Of a stretch of DNA of 64,000 nt, positions 55,047 to 64,000 are shown piece after piece. Both the position numbers and the translations under genes were made by a program. This DNA comes from Mikania micrantha (taxonomy: Eukaryota > Streptophyta > Magnoliopsida > Asterales > Asteraceae). Within the stretch, counting starts at the first letter, position 1, and the number at the start of each line of letters is the position of its first letter. Under the pieces are notes generated by a model. It saw only the letters and a program-made list of their open reading frames with translations. It ran no database searches and was not told where the DNA came from. Location of the stretch: contig CM018683.1 of the NCBI GenBank assembly GCA_009363875.1, positions 50,147,711 to 50,211,710 on the forward strand, read 5' to 3'.

Positions 55047-55649
55047 TAGGTATGTAAATGAACCCAACATTTCATGAACCGTTCAGCGAGAAGTTCGTTT
55101 ATGTTCGTCTATTTAATAAAGAACGAACACGAACACAAAATTTGTGTTAATTTAATTAAATGAACGAACATGAATACATTTAGTGTTCGTTTATTTATGT
55201 TCATAAACTGTTCGGTTATGTTCGTTTATTTGTGTTCGTTAATGTTCATTTATGTTCATTAATATGTAATGTTCATTTATGTTCGGTTAACTATTTAATT
55301 TATGAATGATATGTATTTACATTTAAGAGACTTGTCGTTTGTATTCATTTATGTTTGTTCAATTGTGTACGTTTATGTTTGTTCAATAGTGTTGATATTT
55401 ATTTATGATTATTCAATGGTTTTAAATAACGTTCTTTTATGTTTGTTCGTTTATTTTGGTTTGTTTGTGTTCATTTATGTTCATGAACAGTTCGTTTAAT
55501 TTATTAATAAACGAATATAAACGAACACGAACATATTCATTTTCTTAATAAACGAATGTGTTCGTGTTCGTATTCGTGTTCGGTTAAATCTAAATGAACG
55601 AACACAAACATGCATGTGTTCGCGTTTGTTCGGTTCGTTTACAAGCCTA
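55047..55649. mobile_element. hAT-like non-autonomous element made of GTTCGTTTATG repeats
   Basis: Ends TAGGTATGTAAATGAACC and the complement TAGGCTTGTAAACGAACC. The 8-bp flanks GCGATAAC and GAGGTAAC agree at 6 of 8 positions, as expected for a hAT duplication. The inside is mostly variants of GTTCGTTTATGTTCATTTAT, on one strand at the left and the other at the right, so it can fold back. ORFs within it are repeat artefacts. Confidence 0.65.
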
Positions 55650-55657
55650 GAGGTAAC

Positions 55658-56126
55658 CTCATATTTAACATGAATAAAAAGCATGATATCTACTAATTTA
55701 AAATTATGTCAAAAAAGTATGAGTCATACCACTCTATTGATATGGTATCCAAACACGATTGCGGACTTGCGGTGACATCATGAATATCACACACAGACTA
55801 AAAAAACGACCATAGCGGGTGTTAACCTGTTTTATGACAATAGCTCAAACCATTGCAAAAGCAAATGTCAAATCGACAATGAATATAAGCGCACTATGTT
55901 AAAATTCGTATAACTAAAACAACAAGAAAAGGCGTTCGCAATCGTAAACTCTACCACAAAACAAATATTTAATTATTATTATTCTTTAATTAGTATAATT
56001 ATATAATTTAAAATTATTAATGTTCAATTATTTAATTTTGGAATTGTTGCTATTTAATTATATTTGTACGTAAAATATAAAAAGGGGAGGGGAGCCAAGG
56101 AGGATCCAACACGGTCCAAGTGAAGC
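55658..56126. other. no gene seen
   Basis: Spacer between two hAT-like elements with no recognisable coding or structural feature. Confidence 0.5.
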
Positions 56127-56134
56127 AACAAAAG

Positions 56135-56578
56135 CATGGTTGTAAAAGTCGCTACGCGCTAGTCGGGCGGCTAGATACCACCTAGGGATTAATCAGCTCT
56201 AGACGGATTAGAATTTTTATATGTAATTTTACAAATATTTGTTATATACACACATTAATATCAATAATTTAATATAATACTTCAAATATATTAAAAAATA
56301 AACTTAAACATACTAAGTTAAGTAATTCAAATTACAAACTTAAACACAAAATTCAAAGTTTATAGATAGATTTCGATGTTTAGTCGCAGGCTTCAATGTA
56401 TCAGATGTTGGATTTGATGTTTTAGAGACATATTAAGTATTTGGAGTTGAGAAATGTCTCGAATAATCACTTCATGGGTCCTTTTTACTCGAACAAAGCC
56501 AAAAAAAGTAAAAAAATAGGCCGCCTAGGGCAAAATCAACAAGGTTTCCGGCCGCCTAGGCTAATTTTTACAACACTG
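56135..56578. mobile_element. hAT MITE, TSD AACAAAAG (444 bp)
   Basis: Left end CATGGTTGTAAAAGTCGC and the complement of the right end CAGTGTTGTAAAAATTAGCC. AACAAAAG flanks both sides exactly (56127-56134 and 56579-56586), an 8-bp hAT-type target duplication. GGCCGCCTAGG is repeated near the right end. No coding capacity. Confidence 0.88.
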
Positions 56579-56586
56579 AACAAAAG

Positions 56587-58490
56587 TTAACAATCAAATT
56601 TCATTCATAACATAAAATCATTCAACAATCACATTGTTCAAAACAAAACAAACCATAATCCAACATTACAATTCAAAACCAAAATAAATTATGTTGTTTA
56701 TTTTATCAACTAGGTCCATATAGCTTAAGTATGTCTTCATCCAAGCCACTAACCTGATACACATGTAAAATAAAGTTTTGTTTAACTATTTGCATAATTG
56801 GTGAGATTCTCATACAGTTTGATATATGTATATATAAGAAATAAGATGCAACAATAGTCTAATAAGAATTGATCTAAATATATATGTTCCACAATGTTTG
56901 ATAATATGATTTTGGCAATTTCACCTTTGCTAATATAATGACAAAAGTCATTAAGGAAATGTTACTAGTAATACTCATAGTTTTTGGCAATTTCACCTTT
57001 AATATTAAACATTGACATAAGTCATGTTAATTAAAGGCTAATAGTACTAATGCATTGTATATGATAATCCAATAATAATAACATATAGATATACAAACAA
57101 ATATGTAATACATAACATTCAAATCTAATTCTAACTTAAACTATAGAATTGCATCATACTATTTGTTTATGAGTCTAAAATAACAATGTTAGATATGACA
57201 TGTGCAACATCTCAAAGATTACAAAAATGTAAAAAGGGAATATAAGAAAACTCACTTGTTTTGATCTCCAATTGACTTTGACAATGACTTTGTAGAGTAA
57301 ACAACTTCTAGCCTTCACCCTAATGTTTAGAATAATGTCTTAGTCTAGATACTCAAACTAGGGCTTTGACTATGGCTTTGTTAGATGATTTGAGTATCAA
57401 TCCATAGTTTGCACTTTATAAATTACATTACTTTATATATATTTAAAACTATTTTATAAATTGTGTAAAAAGATAAATGAAACTTTACATTAAATGTTAT
57501 AAAAATGTTTCTTATAGTTTCTAATATTTTAATTTAAATAATTTTGAATAAAATACTTTAAGGAAATAAATATCTCTAATATAATTTTTTTATTAAGTTT
57601 GTTGTACAATAATATTTGTTTCTAGTTTGTAAAAAAAATATTTAAATCGATAAACACGAATGTTTTTAGTAGGTTATTATCAATTGAAAACCAACTATTA
57701 TAAATTTAATTCATAATTATATAATTAGTAAAAAATAATAATAATCTTTGAAAATAAGTAAAGGTAACTTTAGAAAGATTTAACATCTTAATAAAATAGT
57801 AAATAAAATAAATAATTGTTAGTATTTTATGAAGTTTATATAATTATGTCTTATAAATACTAATCAAAATTCTTATCAAAAATGTTTAAAAAAATAAAAC
57901 AATTTAACTTTCTTTTCTGAATAATGAATAGACGAATACATATTTCACCGTAAATATTTTTAGAATAATTTTATAAAAGAAATCCAAGTATAAATACGGT
58001 TTTGTGCAAAAATATAATATTAGCATCACTCGCACGAAATAGAACCCTTGACCTCCTCATAGTCTAGCAAGAGCCTTAACTGCTAGGCTGGGAAAGTTAT
58101 TTCTAATAAAGCTTGCTTTGAATTAATGTTATACAATGCTTGAATATAGCCCCAAATCACATATGAACCCTAATTTACATTCGATCTCAATTCGACCAGG
58201 ATAGAACACGTAAGCCCTCACGAACATAGGGCTTTTGTTCTACTCCTCTATACGATTAGAATAGATGTAATTTTACCTGTTATTGTTTCGAAATAAGAAA
58301 GAACAAGTGTTGAACAACCTCCATGAATACGAAATCTTGATCTAGTGATTTAGGAAGCCTTAGTGAATGACTTTTGTGTTGTTTATTTCAGAAAGGATTC
58401 GTCTATGCGTTTATGAAATCAATTTGACAGAATATGTTGTTTTAATCGATATTTGGATTATGATTTCCTTTCTGTTTCAAGTCATTTGTT
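56587..58490. other. no gene seen; long AT-rich spacer
   Basis: No ORF or conserved motif was recognised on either strand. 56935-57010 has two copies of TTTTGGCAATTTCACCTTTG. 58020-58090 has a short GC-richer stretch that resembles a tRNA B box weakly in reverse, too poor to call. Confidence 0.5.
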
Positions 58491-58493
58491 TAA

Positions 58494-59340
58494 GGTAACG
58501 TTTGGTATGCATGAATAAATAGTGGAATGGAATGAGTCTTTACGTTGGAATGAAAAGAAACGTGTTTGGTTACCACATAGGAATGGAATGTACTATTCCA
58601 TAAGGAATGTGATTCCTTCACTTTTGATGATTTTCATTCCTTGGAGTAGAGGTGTTTTTTATTCATTCATTCTCTTGAAGGAATGATCCGACGAATGACC
58701 CGACCCATGTCCAAAACATTACCGACCCCCCCAAAACTATGACCCGACCCATGACTAGAACCCCAACCCGACCCTTGACCTGACCCATGACCTGAACCAT
58801 AAAGCGAACTATGACCCGACTCTTAACCAAACCCATGACCCAAACCATGACTCGAAGGATGACCTGAACCATGATTTGATCCATGACTCAAACAATGACC
58901 CGACCCATGAACTAAACCATGACACGACCCATGACCCAAACCATGATCTGAACTATGATCCGTCACATGACCCAAACCATGACCCGATCCGTGAATTGCT
59001 CCGTGGCACGACCCATGATCGAACCATGGACAAAACAAAAACCAACCAATGAACCGACTGACAGTCCGAACCATGTTTCGACCCATGACACATGAGCCGA
59101 CCCACGACCTGACCCATGATTCGAACAATGATTAGAACCACAAATCGACCCATAAATTGTATTTCATTTCTTCATCTTCTCATATCTAACAAACAACATA
59201 AAGTAATGAATCATTTCATTACCATAGGTAACCAAACAAGACAATGGAATTGTAATGATCCATTTTCTTCCCTTGTCCATACCATTCTCTCGTCCATTCC
59301 ATTCCCCCGTCCATTCCATTCCTTCGTACCAAACAGACCC
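58494..59340. mobile_element. PIF/Harbinger-like non-autonomous element, TSD TAA (847 bp)
   Basis: Left end GGTAACGTTTGGTATG and the complement of the right end GGGTCTGTTTGGTACG, the type seen in Tourist-like MITEs. TAA flanks both sides (58491-58493 and 59341-59343). Subterminal GGAATGGAATG (left) and CATTCCATTCC (right) extend the inverted repeat. The centre is filled with a 13-14-bp minisatellite. Confidence 0.75.
58685..59150. repeat. CCATGACCCGAC minisatellite
   Basis: About 30 degenerate 13-14-bp units of (A)CCATGACCCGAC type. The minus-strand reading frames across it are His/Gly/Ser repeats because of the period, and are not proposed as genes. Confidence 0.85.
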
Positions 59341-59343
59341 TAA

Positions 59344-60116
59344 GGGTTTTAATCAGCTCGTTTAATAAAATTAACTGAGCAATTACGCTTGTAATGATCA
59401 TATAACGCATAGCAGCTTAAAAATTTGAATTGAGAATTATTGATTCTCATGATGAGCATTTAACCAGCGTGATGTTGGTGAATACGTTTTCGGTGAGGAA
59501 GAAGATTACAACTTTGACCATAATTACAAGTTTTGCCCTTATAGGTTCAGGTTATAATATTTTCTGCTGTAACTTCGTATTACCAGCTTGAATTTCTTAT
59601 CTAACCTTTAGTTTCTCTAAACAAACTTTTGTTTAATTAGTAGCATAATATATATGATCATACAAATTTGTATATGCATACATATGCATGTAAAGTAGTT
59701 TATATAAAACTATAATAACAATTGTTTTGTTTCAATACTAATATGCATATTTAATCCATATACAAGTTTGTTAAAAATGAATTATTAACTTATGTTTGTA
59801 TTATGTTTTAATAACACTCGATTTGTAAATATTCAATATATTTAGATATAACTATAATTTCATATGTATATGTTTATGAACTAAAAATTTAAAATAATCC
59901 TCAAATTTTGTTTATAACAACTTTGACACAATTATAAACTGAAATTTATCGTCAAAAACCGTTAATGTTACAAGTATGGCTCAATTAATTTGGCACTTGA
60001 TCTGGCGGAACAAATGTTATTGTTTCGATTTATTAACCTTTTAATTAAAAATGAAAAGATTAAACTTAATATTACTATTCACTAGTCATTGCGGTTGATA
60101 AATGTATGTATAGTAA
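59344..60116. other. no gene seen
   Basis: AT-rich spacer with no recognised feature. Confidence 0.5.
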
Positions 60117-60147
60117 CTAGTGGGTTTCTGCGCGTTGCGACGGAAAG
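60117..60147 (-). mobile_element. Helitron 3' end, minus strand
   Basis: The complement reads a hairpin around CGTCGCAACGCG with arms TTTC and GAAA, then AACCCA and CTAG (plus 60120-60117). The CGCAACGCG loop is shared with the other Helitron ends in the window. The other end was not found. Confidence 0.55.
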
Positions 60148-60370
60148 TCTGTCATGATTTATAATATCAGTATGCACACACGATCTCATATATTATCACA
60201 CATACATAAAAACACGTTACAAAATTCGTCTCTTTGACGTAAAACCATAAAGTGCAGCCGTTGTAAATGTATCTGTCATACCATAACAGAAAAATGCCAT
60301 GTTTAGTTATAAAATTTAGTATTAATAAACACGAACTTAAGACGACCAAATAAAACGGTAAAAACTTAAT

Positions 60371-61298
60371 TATTATAAGACAAAATTACACATTTGAACC
60401 TTTATGTTTGTAAGAAATAACAAATATGAACCTTTAACTATCTTAATTACGTTAAACAACCTTTAAGTATTTAAGTTGTTTCAACTTTCAACCTTTACAT
60501 TAACCCCGGTTAGATTTATCAGTTAAATCTAGTCATGTGCAAAAAATGTGATGGGTATTCTAGGTATTTTGATCTTTTGTTATTTTTAAATATAAAACCC
60601 ACTATTCACATATTATCGTATCTTATTTAATAATTTACTCCAAATTGGGGTGTCCGAAAATTAGGGCTAAAACCCACCCAGAAGTTCACGTGGTTCCTCC
60701 CTCTTCGGTTAGTGTTCACCCAGAAGTTCACGTGGTTCATCCATCTTCAATTAGTGTTTGAAACCTAAGGTTGTAGCCGGATAGGATTTATCATTTTTCT
60801 TTTTATCATTATGAAACAATGACAGTAGTAACAATGATAAATCATATCCAACTACAAGACTAGGTTTCAAACACTAACCGAAGATAGAAGAACCACGTGA
60901 ACTTCTGGGTGAACACTAACCGAAAAGGGAGGAACAACGTGAACTTCTGGGTGAACACTAACCGAAGAGGGAGGAACTACGTGAACTTTTGGGTGGGTTT
61001 TAGCCCTAATTTTCAAACACCCCAATTTGGAGTAAATTATTTAATAAGATACGATAATACGTGAATAGTGTGTTTTATATTTAAAAATAACAAAATATCA
61101 AATTACCTAGAATACCCATCACATTTTTTGCACATGACTAGATTTAACTAGTAATCTAACCTGAGTTAATGTAAAGGTTGAAAGTTGAAACAACTTAAAT
61201 ACTTAAAGGCTGTTTAGCGTAATTAAGATAGTTAAAGGTTCATATTTGTTTTTGCTTACAAACATAAATGTTCAAATGTGTAATTTTGTCTTATTATA
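60371..61298. mobile_element. foldback element with CACGTG tandem repeats (928 bp)
   Basis: Nearly perfect inverted arms: 60371-60797 and 60833-61298, with a spacer of about 36 bp. Both ends read AAGACAAAATTACACATTTG. Inside, a 47-bp unit (CCCAGAAGTTCACGTGGTTC core) occurs twice in the left arm and three times in the right. No coding capacity. Confidence 0.8.
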
Positions 61299-61504
61299 AT
61301 TAATTATTATTTAATAATTACTATTATTAATTAATTTTAAGCTTATCTTCCTGCCACGGTCAGATCATCATGAATATTAAACACATGGACCAAAAATCGA
61401 TTGAAACACTTGTCAATACATCCTAAAACAATAATTAAACAGTCAGCTAAAGTTTTTAGTGTTGGTTAATAGTTATTATTATTATATATATTAAAAACCA
61501 ACTA

Positions 61505-62215
61505 AAAAGAATAGTAAAATTTTGTTTTTTTGATTTTGGTCACCAAAACTTTTATATAATATAATGTTTTGTTTTTTTGATTTTGGTCACTAAAACTTTT
61601 AAAGTTTTCTTTTTTCGATTTTCGCCACTAAAACTTTTATATATTATAAGGTTTTGTTTTTTCGATTTTGCCCACTAAAACTTTTTAAAGTTTTGTTTTT
61701 CAATTTTGCCTACTAAAACTTTTATATAATATAAAGTTTTGTTTTTTCAATTTTAGCCACTAAAAGTAAAGTTTTGTTTTTTCGATTTTGGTCACTAAAA
61801 CTTTTATATAATATAAAGTTTTGTTTTTTCGATTTTGGCCACAAAAACTTTTAAACTTTTGTTTTACGATTTTTGCCACTAAAACTTTAATATAATATAA
61901 AGTTTTGTTTTTTCGATTTTGGCCACTAAAACTTTTATATAATATAAAGTTTTATTTTTTCGATTTTGGCCACTAAAACTTAATAGTAAAGTTTTTTTTC
62001 GATTTTGGTCACTAAAACTTTTATATAATATAAAGTTTTGTTTTTTCGATTTTGGCCACTAAAGCTTTTTAAAGTTTTTTTTTATTTTTGCCACTAAAAC
62101 TTTTATATAATATAAAGTTTTGTTTTTTCGATTTTGGTCACTAAAACTTTTATATAATATAAAGTTTTGTTTATTTAATTTTGGCCACTAAAACTTTTAA
62201 ATTTTGTTTTTTTGA
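61505..62215 (+). repeat. 39-47-bp minisatellite, inverted copy
   Basis: About 17 units of the same family as 48930-50250, here as CTTTTATATAATATAAAG, TTTTGTTTTTTCGATTTTGG and CCACTAAAA. It is shorter than the other copy. Confidence 0.88.
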
Positions 62216-62254
62216 TTTTGTATAATTTTATGTTTATATATATATATATATATA

Positions 62255-62691
62255 GGGGAAGGATCAAATTTTAACATTTCCTTATTGCGATAACCGCATA
62301 ACCCTAACATTTTTTGCGTTTTTTGCCCGAATTTTTTTTTTCTTTTTTTTCATGATCTTTATTATACATAAATAGGGGGGTTTCGTTCTTGAGTTTTTGC
62401 TAATTCATCACCGTTTAGAAGTTATTTACAACCGTAAGTAAGTGTAACGACTTACGGTTACTTACAGCACGTATATGATGTAAGTAACTGTAAGTCGTTA
62501 CACTTACTTACGGTTGTAAATAACTTCTAAACGTTAATGAATTAGCAAAAACTCAAGAACGAAACCCCCTATTTATGTATAATAAAGAACATGAAAAAAA
62601 AAAAGAAAAAAAGATTCGGGCAAAAAACGCAAAAAATGTTAGGGTTATGCGGTTATCACAATAAGGAAGGGTTAACAAAGGAACCATCCCC
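62255..62691. mobile_element. foldback MITE inserted in the (TA)n tract of a Helitron (437 bp)
   Basis: Ends GGGGAAGGATC and the complement GGGGATGGTTC. The arms match closely for about 200 bp to a centre near 62475 (CTTACGGTTACTTACAGCAC). (TA)n flanks both sides. The Helitron at 48756 lacks it at the matching place (48885-48905), so that copy is an empty site. Same family as 38131-38506. Confidence 0.85.
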
Positions 62692-63039
62692 TATATATAT
62701 ATATAGTTTGTCATGTGAGATTTGATTTTGCTATGTAACTTATGATTTTGCAAATGATATATAATACCCGTTATCAGAAGTGTACTGTGATAACCCGCCG
62801 CAACGCTCGGGTGGAATTAAACCTAGTTATTATTATTTACTAATTATTGTTATCGCTTATAGCCGCTTTTTTTTGACTTTCACTACACCTATTAATCATT
62901 TATTATTCTTTAATTAGTATTTATATAATAATCATTATTTAATTATTATTAAATGAAAAACAATTGACACTGTAGATCCAACTTATAAATGCATATTTAT
63001 ATAATATAATGTAATGTAACACTCAAAAGTTAAAAACAA

Positions 63040-63436
63040 GGGTAAATTTTACTTTTAACTCTTTGTTTTTACATAAACTTTCAGATATGATCCTTTATAT
63101 TTCAAAATGTCTAAACTCGTTTTTTAAGTTTCTAAATATTGCAAACTCGGTCATTTATCTTTTAACTTTGTTAAGTTTAACAAAATATGGAGCATAAATA
63201 TCCAAAATATCATAAAGCAATTGAGTAAATTTCACTTTTTTTTTACTTTATGTTTACATAAATTTTCAAGATATGGTTTTTCATTATGTTAATACTTAAC
63301 GAAGTTAACAAGGGAAATGACCAAGTTTGCAATAAATGAAAACTTAAAGGACTGATTTTAACATTTTGAAACATAAAAGACCATCTTTAAAATTTGATAA
63401 AAATATAAAGAAACAAAAGTGAAATTTACTTAAAAA
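63040..63436. mobile_element. small foldback element
   Basis: TAAATTTTACTTTTAACTCT at the left and AAAGTGAAATTTACTTAAAA at the right begin inverted arms that meet near 63200-63300. TAAATTTCACTTT... near 63222 is a second, direct copy of the left end, so an arm is partly duplicated. No ORF. Confidence 0.6.
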
Positions 63437-63866
63437 CATTTTGTCTAGAGTTGGAGTGCTTCATGAATCATCGAGATATTTCAAGGAGATCACGTCAAGG
63501 CCGTGTTACAATCCTAGCAATTTTAATTATAAAATCCTATTTGACCATCATTGGAATTTTCAAATCTTTAAAAAAAATTATTGTCGGGGTCTAAGGCTTT
63601 AATCAATTTTGAACTTTCAATCATGCTATAGTCACTGTCGGTCATTTTATTTTTGGGAGCAGAACAACATAGAGGGTACGTGTTAATGTGTTATGGAATC
63701 CCATTGTTCAGTTATGATCACATAGGTGAAATCGATTGGACTATTTAGACAAAAACAAATGATCAACGTTTTGTTGTCTACCTAGCGTAAGAAATCTAAA
63801 AATTACTGAGGGTATACGTTATCTTTGCGCGTCATTCACGATTCATGAGGGCACACTAGTCACATG
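63437..63866. other. no gene seen
   Basis: Spacer with no recognisable coding sequence. Confidence 0.5.
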
Positions 63867-64000
63867 CAGTGTTGTAAAATTCGGTCTAGACGGCCGAGTA
63901 CTTGGCTAGTACTCGCTACTCGGCCTTCGGCTGAACCGATTTTCTTCAACTCGGCTAGACCAACTCGGAATTGGTCAAACTCGGTCCAACTCGGCCATGT
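63867..64000. mobile_element. hAT-type element, left end only
   Basis: Starts CAGTGTTGTAAAATTCGG, matching the right end of the hAT MITE at 56135-56578, followed by ACTCGGC repeats. GTCACATG (63859-63866) would be the left duplication; the right end is outside the window. Confidence 0.6.

Larger units (their letters stand above)
61480..62826 (+). mobile_element. non-autonomous Helitron, plus strand, 5' end not located, split by a MITE
   Basis: Inverted counterpart of the Helitron at 48756. ATATATTAAAAACCAACT starts the shared sequence, the minisatellite follows (about 61505-62215), then the (TA)n tract carrying the MITE, then about 130 bp ending in ACCCG-ccgcaacgct-CGGGT (62793-62812) and CTAG (62823-62826) followed by T. 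It encodes nothing. Confidence 0.7.

Noticed and set aside
58020..58095. tRNA or tRNA-derived SINE
   Set aside because: Only a weak B-box-like word in reverse; no A box at the right distance and no cloverleaf could be drawn.
58663..59153. His/Gly-rich reading frames on the minus strand
   Set aside because: They follow from the 13-14-bp minisatellite and exist in more than one frame.

Overview
The window is transposon-dense, AT-rich nuclear DNA of a flowering plant. No intact host gene, rRNA or tRNA was recognised. The mix of a Tekay-type Ty3/gypsy chromovirus, a SIRE-type Ty1/copia element with a long extra ORF after pol, CACTA and Helitron genes, and many MITEs fits a eudicot. The form of the SIRE post-pol ORF recalls copies common in Asteraceae (daisy family); that assignment is inference.

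Layout. 1-9290: a young Tekay element (5' LTR cut by the window edge, leader ORF, leader hairpin array, gag-pol with one frameshift, 3' LTR identical to the visible 5' LTR), inserted in a CACTA transposon whose remaining 3' part fills 9291 to about 12780. 12830-16357: an unrecognised leader-like region, then a decayed Helitron helicase. 16971-37588: one SIRE element with TSD TTAGT. Its post-pol ORF is split by an 8775-bp insertion (26331-35105, TSD GCTGC) made of two minus-strand gypsy-type LTR-like units. 37650-44801: MITEs at (TA)n sites and a foldback element that itself carries a 1.36-kb palindrome and a solo LTR (41098-42911, TSD ATTAT). 45318-47617: a solo LTR (TSD TGGCG). 48756-50380: minus-strand Helitron ends and a minisatellite. 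50973 to about 53395: a further LTR. 53909-64000: non-autonomous DNA transposons (hAT-like, PIF/Harbinger-like, foldback), Helitron ends and a second, inverted copy of the minisatellite Helitron, here with a MITE inside it.

The most unusual signal is shared by the gypsy-type LTRs. Each has a sequence shaped like a consensus 5' splice site (CAG|GTGAGT or AG|GTAAGT). Between 0.45 and 1.3 kb downstream lies its reverse complement, followed by a branch-site-like motif and an AG acceptor. The two arms change together between copies: GGTGAGTTCAC with GTGAACTCACC, GGTGAGTTCTA with TAGAACTCACC, and GGTAAGTAATC with GATTACTTAC. The enclosed DNA is rich in short hairpins; in the LTR at 50973 there are 14 in about 660 bp, with different stems and small loops. 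A separate six-unit hairpin array with paired base changes lies in the leader of the full-length Tekay element. This suggests a conserved, structured, possibly spliced LTR RNA domain. It was read by eye and not tested by folding or RNA data.

How the parts relate. The SIRE and CACTA copies are old (many stops, unequal LTRs). The Tekay copy is very recent but already has a 1-bp pol frameshift, so it would need protein from other copies. The rest are non-autonomous or remnant elements that depend on enzymes encoded elsewhere.
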